The notes under the pieces were generated by a model. The model was not told where the DNA came from. It saw nothing but the letters and a program-made list of their open reading frames with translations, and did no database searches. A stretch of 64,000 nt of DNA from Ahrensia kielensis DSM 5890 (lineage in GTDB: Bacteria; Pseudomonadota; Alphaproteobacteria; Rhizobiales; Rhizobiaceae). The position numbers and the translations under genes are program-made. Location of the stretch: contig NZ_KB894530.1 in assembly GCF_000374465.1 (NCBI RefSeq), positions 126,501 to 190,500 on the forward strand, given 5' to 3'. Every line of letters begins with the position of its first letter. The stretch's first letter is position 1. Shown here piece after piece: positions 43,715-52,915 of the stretch.

Positions 43715-44719
43715 TTAGTTCCAACTGTTTGAAAATGCTTTCATGACTTCCTGCATGTCTTGCGGCGGTTCGCTTTCAAGTGTCAGTATTTCACCTGTTT
43801 TTGGGTGTTTGAAGGCTAAAAGTCGCGCGTGAAGGGACTGTCTGCGGAATTTATTTGCGGCAGATTGGGCGGGTTCAGGTAAAATATTCGCCTTGGTGCG
43901 AAAGCCTGCTCCATAGACATCATCGCCGATCAGCGGATAGCCGATATGAGCCATGTGGACACGAATTTGGTGTGTTCGGCCAGTTTCCAGCTCGCAATTA
44001 ACAAGGCTTGCAACTTGGTCCGTGCCGTCATTGGGACCGTAGCGCTCTATGACTTGAACATGGGTGACGGCATGGCGTGCACCGGGCCTTTTTTCATTGA
44101 CCACAGCTTGCTTGGTGCGGTCACCATCGCCGCGACCTAGAAAATTCTCGATGCGCAGCTTTTGCTGCTGCGGCGCGCCCCAGATAATCGCTGTGTAAAC
44201 ACGGCGCATGGCGCCTGTGCGTCCATGATCTGCAAATTGTGATGATAGGTGGCGGTGCGCGAAATCATTTTTGGCAACGACCATGACACCGCTGGTTTGC
44301 TTATCAAGGCGGTGAACGATACCTGGCCGTTTGACGCCGCCAATGCCAGACAGCGTATCGCCGCAATGGTGAATAAGCGCGTTGACCAATGTGCCGTTGA
44401 GATTGCCTGCACCTGGGTGCACAACCAAGCCTGCGGGCTTGTCGATGACAATCAGATCTTCGTCCTCATAGAGGACATCAAGCGGAATATCTTCTGCCTC
44501 AGGATCAGGATCACCTGCTTCTGGAACAACGAAAAGCGCTTTGTCGCCCACCGTAATTTTCTTTTTTGGCTGCTTGATGGTCTCGCCGTTAAGCTGGACG
44601 TGACCGTCTTCAATAATAGCTTTGATGCGGTTGCGTGAGATATCCTCATGGGTCACAGCCGAAAGCCACTGATCCAGCCGCAAGCCATTATGTATATCTT
44701 CGGCGATGAACTCTTCCAT
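43715..44719 (-). CDS. rluD: Pseudouridine synthase RluD
   Basis: Makes pseudouridines in helix 69 of 23S rRNA. 334 residues: N-terminal S4 RNA-binding domain (GLRLDQWLSAVTHEDISRNR, then IKAIIEDGHVQLNGE), catalytic aspartate motif GIVHRLDKQTSGVMVVAKND, and C-terminal ELETGRTHQIRVHMAHIGYP. rpoH follows on the same strand after 163 bases; divergent from the small membrane protein gene at 44775. RluD-RpoH adjacency is common in Rhizobiales. Confidence 0.95.
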   Translation of the reverse strand: MEEFIAEDIHNGLRLDQWLSAVTHEDISRNRIKAIIEDGHVQLNGETIKQPKKKITVGDKALFVVPEAGDPDPEAEDIPLDVLYEDEDLIVIDKPAGLVVHPGAGNLNGTLVNALIHHCGDTLSGIGGVKRPGIVHRLDKQTSGVMVVAKNDFAHRHLSSQFADHGRTGAMRRVYTAIIWGAPQQQKLRIENFLGRGDGDRTKQAVVNEKRPGARHAVTHVQVIERYGPNDGTDQVASLVNCELETGRTHQIRVHMAHIGYPLIGDDVYGAGFRTKANILPEPAQSAANKFRRQSLHARLLAFKHPKTGEILTLESEPPQDMQEVMKAFSNSWN

Positions 44720-44774
44720 TTTATTCCAACCCTGTTAAGTCAGCGTTGTTATATCGAAAAAGTGACATAGGGCT

Positions 44775-45116
44775 ATGGCTGAAATTAAATTGGACAAAGA
44801 AGAAGAAAAACCACTTGATCCAGCGGCCGAACGGTTGCGGCGCAAAATGGTGCGTCTGATGGCTATTTCCATCGGCACATTGTTCATTGCGGTTTTTGCC
44901 GTGCTGTCTGCAATTATTTACAAGATGAATAATGCACCTGATACCAAAAGAATGATTGAAGCCGACATCAATTTACCTGAAACTTTCGTCGTAGAGAGCG
45001 TGGATGTCGATGGCGAAAACATCGTTATTTACGGTAAAACAGCTGGAAATGGCGCAAAAATACTGTTTTTTGACAAGTTTTCAGGTTCTGCCCGTGGAAA
45101 ATTAAATCTCCACTAG
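44775..45116 (+). CDS. Small single-helix membrane protein next to rluD (DUF6476-like)
   Basis: 113 residues: charged N-terminus (KLDKEEEKPLDPAAERLRRK), one transmembrane helix (AISIGTLFIAVFAVLSAIIY), then a small extracytoplasmic part with LPETFVVESVDVDGENIVIY. Fits the short alphaproteobacterial family found divergent from rluD (DUF6476, from memory). Function unknown. Confidence 0.65.
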   Translation: MAEIKLDKEEEKPLDPAAERLRRKMVRLMAISIGTLFIAVFAVLSAIIYKMNNAPDTKRMIEADINLPETFVVESVDVDGENIVIYGKTAGNGAKILFFDKFSGSARGKLNLH

Positions 45117-45258
45117 ACATCTGAAATTCATGCTCTACGTTGTCCGTGAGGGCGAGAGAATGCGTGGGCCGTTTGGTTTCTATGCTTCTATCGATTTTGT
45201 GGATAACAAAAAAATCCCACAAAGGCAGTAAGAGTTTTTACTGCGGGAATGGAGAAGA

Positions 45259-46353
45259 ATGTCAAACACTCGAGGTGCGTCAGTTGTCTTTGACGGCGTC
45301 CAAAAAAGTTATGACGGCGAAAATCTCGTCGTAAAAAATCTTAATCTTGATATCGCCCATGGCGAATTCCTTACGATGCTAGGGCCATCAGGTTCCGGCA
45401 AAACGACCTGCCTGATGATGCTCGCAGGGTTCGAACCTGCCACCCACGGCGAAATCTATCTCAATGGAAACCCGATTAATAATGTACCGCCGCATAAGCG
45501 TGGCATTGGTATGGTTTTCCAAAATTATGCGCTCTTTCCGCATATGTCTGTTGCCGAGAACTTGGCGTTTCCGCTTAAAGTGCGCGGCATGGGCAAAGCT
45601 GAAAGCGAAGAGCGTATCAACCGTGCGCTTGATATGGTTGAGCTTGGTGCTTTTGGCTCACGCCGTCCGGCACAATTGTCAGGCGGTCAGCAGCAACGTG
45701 TTGCTGTAGCCCGCGCATTGGTTTTTGACCCTGAATTGGTGTTGATGGATGAGCCTTTGGGTGCGCTTGATAAGCAGTTGCGTGAACAAATGCAGTATGA
45801 AATCAAGCATATTCATGACAATCTGGGTGTGACTGTTGTTTATGTTACGCATGACCAAACAGAAGCCCTGACCATGTCTGACCGTGTGGCCGTGTTTAAT
45901 GATGGCATCATTCAGCAATTATCACCGCCGGATGTTCTTTATGAAAGCCCGGACAATTCTTTTGTTGCGCAGTTCATTGGTGAGAATAACAAACTTGCTG
46001 GCTCCGTTGTGGAGATTGGAAAAGGCGTTTGCACGGTAAAACTTGACGACGGAACCATAGTTCAGGCCGATCCTGTTAATGTGCATAATGTTGGCGATAG
46101 AACATCTGTATCATTGCGCCCTGAGCGCATTGAAGTTGCGCCGGATAATTCTCCGGACAACCTCGTTGACGGTAAAATTGAAGAGATGATCTATCTCGGC
46201 GACCACATTCGTGTGCGCATGAATGTTGCTGGCAATAATGAATTCATCGTCAAAGTGAGAAACCGCCGTGACAAACGGCCGATCTCAGCAGGCGATGTTG
46301 TGAAGGTTGGCTGGGATGCCGCCGACGCAAAAGCCCTAGACGAAGCAATCTAA
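45259..46353 (+). CDS. ABC transporter ATPase, polyamine (PotA) type
   Basis: 364-residue ATPase of a spermidine/putrescine-type importer. Walker A GPSGSGKTTCLMMLAG, Q-loop VFQNYALFPHMS, signature LSGGQQQRVAVARAL, Walker B LVLMDEPLGALD and H-loop YVTHDQTEALTMSD are all canonical. The C-terminal ~110 residues form a TOBE/OB regulatory domain. GGAGAAG precedes the ATG. First gene of a four-gene operon (ATPase, binding protein, two permeases); 142 bases upstream should hold its promoter. Confidence 0.9.
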   Translation: MSNTRGASVVFDGVQKSYDGENLVVKNLNLDIAHGEFLTMLGPSGSGKTTCLMMLAGFEPATHGEIYLNGNPINNVPPHKRGIGMVFQNYALFPHMSVAENLAFPLKVRGMGKAESEERINRALDMVELGAFGSRRPAQLSGGQQQRVAVARALVFDPELVLMDEPLGALDKQLREQMQYEIKHIHDNLGVTVVYVTHDQTEALTMSDRVAVFNDGIIQQLSPPDVLYESPDNSFVAQFIGENNKLAGSVVEIGKGVCTVKLDDGTIVQADPVNVHNVGDRTSVSLRPERIEVAPDNSPDNLVDGKIEEMIYLGDHIRVRMNVAGNNEFIVKVRNRRDKRPISAGDVVKVGWDAADAKALDEAI

Positions 46354-46370
46354 GGCCAAACAAAACCTGT

Positions 46371-46390
46371 TTGCGGCAAGATTGCCGCAA
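46371..46390 (+). other. Hairpin between ATPase and binding-protein genes
   Basis: Stem TTGCGGCA/TGCCGCAA with a 4-base loop, 17 bases past the ATPase stop, no T-run. Probably an mRNA stability element that protects the downstream binding-protein message. Confidence 0.5.
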
Positions 46391-46441
46391 TCAATAATCT
46401 ACAGGTATAATTTCAAACGAAAGAAACTTTGGGAGAATTTG

Positions 46442-47578
46442 ATGAAACATAAATCATTACTACTTGCAGCTGCTGCTTCAACAGCACTGTTTTCAACGAC
46501 AGCGATTGCACAAAACGAAGATCTAGCTGCCGCACCATGTGAAGGTTGTGCGGAAGAAATGACAATTGTTTCTTGGGGCGGTGCCTACCAAGAATCACAG
46601 CTTAAAGCATATGTAGAGCCATATGTTGCCGCGACTGGCGTTAAAGTCTCTTTTGATGAATCTTCAGCTGAAGCGACTGCAAAATTGCGTGCGATGAATG
46701 AAGCTGGCAATGTGACTTGGGACGTTGTGGATGTTGTTGCATCTGATGCGATCCGTCTTTGCGATGAAGGTCTTGCGGCTGAACTTGATCCAGCAACTGA
46801 TTTGGCAAATGCGCCAGACGGCACATCTGCTGAAGACGATTTCGGCAATCTTCGTGTGAACGAATGTTTTGTACCGCAGATCGTTTACTCAACAACAATC
46901 GGTTACCGCACAGATAAAGTTGGCGACACGCCACCAACTGAAATTTGCGATATCTTCGATACAACAAAATTCCCTGGCAAACGTGCCCTTCAGAAACGTC
47001 CAATCGATAACCTTGAGTGGGCAACTTACTGTAACGGTACAGCTAAAGACAAAATCTATGAAGTGTTGAGCACAGAAGAAGGCGTTCAGGCTGCTTTCGA
47101 CAAGCTTTCAACAATCAAGGATGATGTTGTTTGGTGGACAGCTGGTGCGGAAACACCGCAGCTTCTTGCTGATGGCGAAGTTGTGATGGGTTCAACATTT
47201 AACGGCCGTCTTTTCTCTGCAATCGTTGAGCAAGATCAGCCAATCGACATGATGTGGGACATGCAGTCATTTGACCTTGATGGTTGGATTCTTCCTGCCG
47301 GTCTTGATGAAGCCCGCATGAAACGTGCGAAACACTTCCTCAAATTTGCGACAGACACACAGCGTCTTGCAGATCAGGCGAAGTACATTTCTTACGGCCC
47401 AGCACGTAAATCTTCTGCACCGCTCGTTGGCAAGCATGAGGCACTGGGCATCGACATGGCGCCGCATATGCCAACTGATCCGGCAAACGCAGGTAACGTC
47501 CACAACTATGACTACACATGGTGGGCTGACAACCGTGACGATTTGGATGCAAAATTCCAATCGTGGCTTGCACAGTAA
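46442..47578 (+). CDS. ABC transporter substrate-binding protein, polyamine (PotD/PotF) type
   Basis: 378-residue periplasmic binding protein. Signal peptide MKHKSLLLAAAASTALFS up to TAIAQ; the mature part begins with a CEGC cysteine pair, then MTIVSWGGAYQESQLKAYVE, typical of SBP_bac_8 polyamine/opine-type binders, AKLRAMNEAGNVTWDVVDVV and WYTAG-like VVWWTAGAETPQLLADGEVV. Six or so cysteines in the mature protein is unusual for the family. GGGAG precedes ATG 46442. The exact ligand is not known. Confidence 0.88.
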   Translation: MKHKSLLLAAAASTALFSTTAIAQNEDLAAAPCEGCAEEMTIVSWGGAYQESQLKAYVEPYVAATGVKVSFDESSAEATAKLRAMNEAGNVTWDVVDVVASDAIRLCDEGLAAELDPATDLANAPDGTSAEDDFGNLRVNECFVPQIVYSTTIGYRTDKVGDTPPTEICDIFDTTKFPGKRALQKRPIDNLEWATYCNGTAKDKIYEVLSTEEGVQAAFDKLSTIKDDVVWWTAGAETPQLLADGEVVMGSTFNGRLFSAIVEQDQPIDMMWDMQSFDLDGWILPAGLDEARMKRAKHFLKFATDTQRLADQAKYISYGPARKSSAPLVGKHEALGIDMAPHMPTDPANAGNVHNYDYTWWADNRDDLDAKFQSWLAQ

Positions 47579-47595
47579 GCTGACTTAACATTGAG

Positions 47596-47619
47596 GGATG
47601 CGGCGCTTGCGCCGCATCC
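47596..47619 (+). other. Hairpin after the binding-protein gene
   Basis: Perfect 10-bp GC-rich stem GGATGCGGCG/CGCCGCATCC with a 4-base loop, 18 bases past the stop, no long T-run. Such hairpins after binding-protein genes raise binding-protein level relative to the permeases. Confidence 0.7.
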
Positions 47620-47652
47620 TAAACACCAACGTAATCTAAAATAAGGTATTCC

Positions 47653-48954
47653 ATGAGCAGCTCAGAAACCATGAGTGTCGAAGAACAGCTGGCCGCAGGC
47701 CAAACTGAGGACGGTATTGTACGGGCTGCTGATGGAACACCTTTGAAGGCTCGACTGGCAAAAGCATTGCGCCGCGAAAAGCTGCGTTCGTTTTTGATGA
47801 TTTCGCCGCTTCTACTTTTTATTGTTTTAAGCTTTTTGATGCCGATTGGCGACATGCTGTTGCGCTCGGTTGAAAACAAGATCGTTCAAAATACGTTGCC
47901 GACGGTCGTTCAGGAACTCGAACGGTGGGATCCAGCGTCTGAGGAATTGCCCGACGAAGCGACATTTGCGGCATTGGCGACTGACCTCAAAATTGCGGTC
48001 AAAGAACGTATTCACACCCGCTTGGGCAGCAGGCTGAATTATGAACAGTCCGGTTTTTCCGGTCTTTTCCGCTCGACAGGGCGTGCTGTGCGCAAAATGG
48101 AAGAAGGCCCGTATAAAGAGCAGTTTATTAAAGCCGATGAGGACTGGGGTAAGCTGCAAACGTGGGTTGTTCTGGACAGCTTCAAAGCACCTTATACGGC
48201 GGGCTATTTTCTAAACGCTGTTGACGCAGAAAACACTGTTGATGGTGTGCAGATGAAGGCGGAGAATGAGCGAATATACATTCAGTTGTTTATTCGCACG
48301 ATGTGGATGTCGCTTGCCATTACATTCATGTGTTTGCTGCTTGGTTATCCTGTAGCTTATCTGCTTGCGCATTTGCCAGCGCGCACATCCAACATGTTGA
48401 TGATCCTTGTTCTCTTGCCATTCTGGACATCGCTGCTGGTGCGTACATCCGCCTGGAAAGTGTTGCTTCAAGGGCAGGGCGTTATCAATGATTTATTGGT
48501 GTGGGTTGGCTTTGTGGATGATGCGGACCGTCTGGTTCTGATCAACAACCAAACCGGCACCATTATCGCGATGACACATATATTGCTGCCATTTATGATT
48601 TTGCCGCTTTACTCGGTGATGAAAACTATTTCGCCAACCTATGTTCGTGCTGCAAAAAGCATGGGCGCTAATGACTGGACTTCGTTCTGGAAGGTTTACT
48701 TTCCGCAATCTGTGCCGGGCATTGGTGCAGGGGCGATCCTCGTGTTCATTTTGGCAATTGGCTACTATATCACGCCAGCATTGGTGGGTGGAACGAGCGG
48801 TATCTTCATCTCGAACCGTATCGCGTTCCATATTTCGACGAGCTTAAACTGGGGCTTAGCCGCCGCATTGGGAGCCATACTCTTGGTTCTCGTTCTATTG
48901 CTCTTTTATGTTTATGATAAAATTGTCGGTATCGACAATGTGAAACTAGGGTGA
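47653..48954 (+). CDS. ABC transporter permease, PotB type with long periplasmic insertion
   Basis: 433 residues, longer than the ~290 of typical PotB. TM1 is at about residues 50-72 (FLMISPLLLFIVLSFLMP); then about 140 polar residues (FAALATDLKIAVKERIHTRL, DEDWGKLQTWVVLDSFKAPY) precede the core membrane domain from about 215. The EAA loop is RAAKSMGANDWTSFWKVYFP. The inserted segment is predicted periplasmic and may contact the binding protein; this long form occurs in some rhizobial transporters. Confidence 0.88.
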   Translation: MSSSETMSVEEQLAAGQTEDGIVRAADGTPLKARLAKALRREKLRSFLMISPLLLFIVLSFLMPIGDMLLRSVENKIVQNTLPTVVQELERWDPASEELPDEATFAALATDLKIAVKERIHTRLGSRLNYEQSGFSGLFRSTGRAVRKMEEGPYKEQFIKADEDWGKLQTWVVLDSFKAPYTAGYFLNAVDAENTVDGVQMKAENERIYIQLFIRTMWMSLAITFMCLLLGYPVAYLLAHLPARTSNMLMILVLLPFWTSLLVRTSAWKVLLQGQGVINDLLVWVGFVDDADRLVLINNQTGTIIAMTHILLPFMILPLYSVMKTISPTYVRAAKSMGANDWTSFWKVYFPQSVPGIGAGAILVFILAIGYYITPALVGGTSGIFISNRIAFHISTSLNWGLAAALGAILLVLVLLLFYVYDKIVGIDNVKLG

Positions 48955-48959
48955 TCAAC

Positions 48960-49847
48960 ATGGCAGCTCTTCCTCCATATTCATCCAACGCACAGATCGC
49001 ATGGTATTACGGTTTTCGCACGATTTGCGCTTTGATCTTCTTCTTTTTGGTCTTTCCGATCATGGTGATTATTCCGCTTTCTTTTAATGCGGAAAACTTT
49101 TTCACCTTCACACCAGAAATGCTGCGCTTGTCGCCGGATGGTTATTCGCTCAAGCATTACCAAGATTTCTTCACGAGCGAAGCATGGCAAAACGCTATGT
49201 GGAATTCGCTGACGATTGCACCATTGGCGACGATTTTAGCTACGGTATTGGGCACGCTGGCGGCGATTGGTTTAAGCCAAAGCCATGTGCCGTTTAAATC
49301 AGTGATTATGGCGATACTAATTTCGCCGATGATTGTGCCGCTGATCATTTCGGCAACGGGCATGTATTTCTTCTATTCACGGGTTGGCAATTTTCTCGTC
49401 AATGATGTTGGCTTGCCGCTTGATGCGGTGAACTTTGCCAAGATCGTTCTGGCCCATGCGGCCCTTGGCACGCCTTTTGTGATCATCACCGTAACAGCGA
49501 CGATGGTGGGCTTTGATCGGTCATTAACACGGGCTGCTGCATCTATGGGTGCGAACCCTGTTACCACTTTCTTCAAAGTGCAGATGCCGCTTATTTTGCC
49601 CGGTGTGATTTCAGGTGCATTGTTTGCTTTCATCACATCGTTTGATGAAGTGGTTGTTGTGCTGTTTCTTGGTACTGCGTCACAAAAAACACTGCCATGG
49701 CAGATGTTTATCGGATTGCGCGAGCAGATTTCACCGACAATTCTCGCGGTGGCGACCATCATGGTGGCACTGTCTATCTTGCTGCTCACGACGCTTGAAC
49801 TTTTACGCAGACGCTCTGAGCGCTTACGCGGTCTTACACCAAGCTAA
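48960..49847 (+). CDS. ABC transporter permease, PotC type
   Basis: 295-residue inner-membrane permease with six helices and EAA loop TRAAASMGANPVTTFFKVQM PLILPG-type. The last ~15 residues are basic. Start ATG 48960 lies behind AGGGTG at the end of the preceding gene; an in-frame GTG at 48951 overlaps the upstream stop and is less likely. Last gene of the polyamine-type operon. Confidence 0.9.
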   Translation: MAALPPYSSNAQIAWYYGFRTICALIFFFLVFPIMVIIPLSFNAENFFTFTPEMLRLSPDGYSLKHYQDFFTSEAWQNAMWNSLTIAPLATILATVLGTLAAIGLSQSHVPFKSVIMAILISPMIVPLIISATGMYFFYSRVGNFLVNDVGLPLDAVNFAKIVLAHAALGTPFVIITVTATMVGFDRSLTRAAASMGANPVTTFFKVQMPLILPGVISGALFAFITSFDEVVVVLFLGTASQKTLPWQMFIGLREQISPTILAVATIMVALSILLLTTLELLRRRSERLRGLTPS

Positions 49848-49870
49848 TTGCACACACATAATACTCATAA

Positions 49871-49897
49871 AAAACGCCGCTTTTGAGCGGCGTTTTT
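49871..49897. terminator. Bidirectional terminator
   Basis: Stem AAAACGCCGCT/AGCGGCGTTTT with loop TTTG, A-run before and T-run after, between two convergent operons; serves both. Confidence 0.92.
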
Positions 49898-49918
49898 CGT
49901 TTTAGTATGGGGCTTTTT

Positions 49919-51037
49919 CTAAGCCATAAGTGCTTTGGCAGCTTGGCTGTCTAAAGCCTCTGGACGGTCGCAACGTGTCGTCATGTCAACGAAGCCGCCC
50001 GTCTCACCGGATTTCAAAATACCTGTCATGACATCGACCGCGTGGAGCGCTAATTCCATTGAACAGCGATGCGGACGGTTTTCGACAATGGCAGACGCCA
50101 TATCGGCAAGACCCGCGCCGCGGTAATTTGCATTATCACCTTCATTGGCGATGCCGAATGGATGGTCGCTAGGCGTAACGGTTTTGATCTCTTGATCTGT
50201 GCCAGCCATTTCGATTTTGCCGCCAAAGAAATTAGGGTCAGGGATGAAAAGAGAGCCATCCGTACCGTAGAGTTCCATGTTGGCATGGCGATGTGCCCAG
50301 ATGTCCCAGCTGGTGGACAAGGTAATGGTTGCGCCGTTTTCAAACTCTAGCAAAGCATGAATATTGGTCGGCGTATCTACGGGCACCTTTTCGCCATTAC
50401 GTGCACCATTGGTAATTGTACGCTCGTTGAAAGTTGTGGTGGTAAGGGCCACAACGCGCTTTACCGAACCAATCAACTGAATGAGGTTGGTGATGTAATA
50501 AGGTCCAATATCAAGAACCGGACCAGCACCTGGCTGGAAAAAGAAGTCCGGATTTGGGTGCCAATGTTCCATGCCGTGGCTCATAACGTGGCATGTGCCT
50601 GCAATAATTCTTCCAACTGCACCGTCATCAATTAGCGCGCGAACCTGTTGGTGTGCACCGCCTAGAAATGTATCGGGAGCAGAGCCAATGCGTAGACCTT
50701 TTTGCTTGGCAAGTTCAGATAGTTCTTTGCCCTGTTCAAAGGTCAGTACGACTGGTTTTTCCGAATAAGCGTGTTTGCCTGCCTCAAGAATAGACTTGGT
50801 GACAGCATAGTGCGCGTCAGGAATTGTAAGGTTCACAACAATGTCTATGTCTTCTGCAGCAAGCAGATCTTCGATTGATGAACTGCCAACGTCAAACTCT
50901 TCAGCGCGCGCTAAAGCTGCCGCATGATCAATGTCTGCAATGGCACGCATTTCGAGCGACTTGAACAAAGGTGCAAGTCTTAGATAGGCAGCTGAAATAT
51001 TGCCGCAGCCTATAATGCCGATTCCTATTTTTGTCAT
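49919..51037 (-). CDS. Gfo/Idh/MocA family dehydrogenase
   Basis: 372-residue NAD(P)-dependent oxidoreductase acting on sugars or sugar derivatives. Rossmann motif GIIGCGNISAAYLRL at the N-terminus, the conserved KHAYSEKPVVLTFEQG with the catalytic lysine of the EKP motif, and the C-terminal substrate domain (GPVLDIGPYYITNLIQLIGS). It lies in one operon with a TIM-barrel isomerase and a sugar ABC transporter, so it probably oxidises the imported sugar or glycoside. Confidence 0.9.
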   Translation of the reverse strand: MTKIGIGIIGCGNISAAYLRLAPLFKSLEMRAIADIDHAAALARAEEFDVGSSSIEDLLAAEDIDIVVNLTIPDAHYAVTKSILEAGKHAYSEKPVVLTFEQGKELSELAKQKGLRIGSAPDTFLGGAHQQVRALIDDGAVGRIIAGTCHVMSHGMEHWHPNPDFFFQPGAGPVLDIGPYYITNLIQLIGSVKRVVALTTTTFNERTITNGARNGEKVPVDTPTNIHALLEFENGATITLSTSWDIWAHRHANMELYGTDGSLFIPDPNFFGGKIEMAGTDQEIKTVTPSDHPFGIANEGDNANYRGAGLADMASAIVENRPHRCSMELALHAVDVMTGILKSGETGGFVDMTTRCDRPEALDSQAAKALMA

Positions 51038-51040
51038 AAA

Positions 51041-51805
51041 TTATGCTTTCCAGAGTGTATTGATTGTCGCGATAGAGCGGCTTGCAAACCGCTTGTCATC
51101 ATTTGGATTGTCGTGCTCGGCGACGACATATTGGTTGGATGTTTTATTGATGGCATCGCGGATGGGAGCCCACTCCACGGTGCCCTGGCCAACATCGGCC
51201 CAGCCGTCTTCGTCTGCGCATTCGCCTTGCGGTGCAATGTCTTTGATATGCACAGCTGCGATGCGGCTAGAATATTTTTCTAAGAATGCGATAGGGTCTT
51301 TACCGCCTTTGATGACCCACGCTAAATCCAACTCGGCTTGCAAGTCAGGCCCGCCTTCTAAAATTGCGTCGAGCGCTGTTGTGCCGCCGCCAAGATCTTG
51401 CATTTCAAAATCATGATTGTGCCAGCCAACTATAAGGCCTGCATCTTTAAGCGGGGCGAGGGCTGCTTGCACACGTTTGCCAAAGGCTTGCCAACCGGCC
51501 AGATCAGTGGGGCGTAAATCGGCCTCAATATGCGGTACGAATGCAGCTTTGAGATCGAGCAATTTTGCCATAGCCACACATTCTGATGAACTGTCCTCTA
51601 AATTGGCAAGGCCCATATGGGCGGTTGGCATTGTGAGGCCGTTTTTCTCTAAGTCAGCTTTTAGTGCGGCCGCAGCCTGACTATCGGTAAATAATGCGCC
51701 ATAGCCTTCCACATGTTTGTAACCATTGCTTGCAAGCAACTCTAATGTCTTGCTGATTGGCCCAAAATTGCGGGAAGAATATAATTGATATGAGATGGCA
51801 GTCAT
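51041..51805 (-). CDS. Sugar phosphate isomerase/epimerase family (AP endonuclease 2 fold)
   Basis: 254-residue TIM-barrel protein of the xylose isomerase-like/AP_endonuc_2 family. Metal-binding positions appear in VGWHNHDFEM, ELDLAWVIKG, AVHIKDIAP and VAEHDN. Family members isomerise or epimerise sugars, or cleave 3-keto-glycosides. Its stop and the start of the dehydrogenase gene are 3 bases apart, implying a two-step pathway. Confidence 0.85.
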   Translation of the reverse strand: MTAISYQLYSSRNFGPISKTLELLASNGYKHVEGYGALFTDSQAAAALKADLEKNGLTMPTAHMGLANLEDSSSECVAMAKLLDLKAAFVPHIEADLRPTDLAGWQAFGKRVQAALAPLKDAGLIVGWHNHDFEMQDLGGGTTALDAILEGGPDLQAELDLAWVIKGGKDPIAFLEKYSSRIAAVHIKDIAPQGECADEDGWADVGQGTVEWAPIRDAINKTSNQYVVAEHDNPNDDKRFASRSIATINTLWKA

Positions 51806-51823
51806 GGGAATTCCTTTGAAAAC

Positions 51824-52912
51824 TTAAAGTCGTAATTCTGAATTGGTATCAAAAAGGCTCGCTTTTGTAGGGTCGAAGCCGATTTTGACTTTGTCACCAG
51901 GGCTAACATTTGCTGTGCCTTCCATACGGAAGCGGAACGGCTGGCCGGCATAAGTGGACCAAACAAGAGTGTCCGCACCCATAGGCTCGACCAGCTCAAC
52001 TTCGACGGTTTCTGTGACGGGCATGGCGGTAGCTTGATCTGCGACAGCTACTTGCTCGGGGCGAACACCAAGAATTGCTTGTTGCCCGTTGTTGCGTTCT
52101 TCATCTGAAAACTCATAGCTAGTGAGTTTTATTTTTTTGTCCGATGTCTCAAAAACATTTGCTTTTGCGCCAGACAATTCGCCATTTAGAAAATTCATTT
52201 CAGGCGAGCCGATAAAGCCAGCCACATATTTATTTGCAGGCCGATTATAGATCGTGGTTGGTGTATCAAGCTGCAAAATGATGCCTTGGCTCATTACCGC
52301 AATTCGGTCTGCCAGTGTCATTGCTTCCACCTGATCATGGGTCACATAGATCATGGTGTTTTTGAGCTTTTGGTGCAGGCGTTTAATTTCGACACGCAAG
52401 TCTGCACGCAATTTCGCATCAAGGTTAGACAATGGCTCGTCAAACAGGAACACATCCACATCGCGCACAAGTGCACGGCCAATCGCAACGCGCTGGCGTT
52501 GTCCGCCCGATAATGCAGATGGTTTGCGGTCCAGCAAAGGCTCGATCTGCAAAACGCTGGCAGCACGCTCAATGCGCTTTTCGATTTCTGCTTTGGGCAG
52601 GCCTGCATTTTTCAAACCGAAAGAAAGGTTACCTTTCACGGTCATTTGCGGATAGAGCGCATAGGATTGAAACACCATGCCGATGCCTCGGTCTTTGGGT
52701 TCTGACCATGTGACGTTTTTATCGTCGATAAAGATCTGTCCGTCGGTAACATCAAGCAGTCCGGCAATGCAGTTTAATAAAGTTGATTTGCCGGAGCCTG
52801 ATGCACCTAGGAGGACCAGAAACTCTCCTGTTGGGATATTGAGGTTGAGATCGCGCAGTACTTTAACGCTGCCGAAATTTAGAACGAGGTCTTTGACCGA
52901 AACGGTGGCCAT
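51824..52912 (-). CDS. Sugar ABC transporter ATPase (UgpC/MalK type)
   Basis: 362 residues. Walker A LLGASGSGKSTLLNCIAG, Q-loop VFQSYALYPQMT, signature LSGGQRQRVAIGRALVR, Walker B VFLFDEPLSNLD and H-loop YVTHDQVEAMTLADR. The C-terminal TOBE domain (ILGVRPEQV) is of the MalK/UgpC class that energises carbohydrate importers. Three bases separate it from the upstream permease gene. Confidence 0.92.
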   Translation of the reverse strand: MATVSVKDLVLNFGSVKVLRDLNLNIPTGEFLVLLGASGSGKSTLLNCIAGLLDVTDGQIFIDDKNVTWSEPKDRGIGMVFQSYALYPQMTVKGNLSFGLKNAGLPKAEIEKRIERAASVLQIEPLLDRKPSALSGGQRQRVAIGRALVRDVDVFLFDEPLSNLDAKLRADLRVEIKRLHQKLKNTMIYVTHDQVEAMTLADRIAVMSQGIILQLDTPTTIYNRPANKYVAGFIGSPEMNFLNGELSGAKANVFETSDKKIKLTSYEFSDEERNNGQQAILGVRPEQVAVADQATAMPVTETVEVELVEPMGADTLVWSTYAGQPFRFRMEGTANVSPGDKVKIGFDPTKASLFDTNSELRL

Positions 52913-52915
52913 GAT

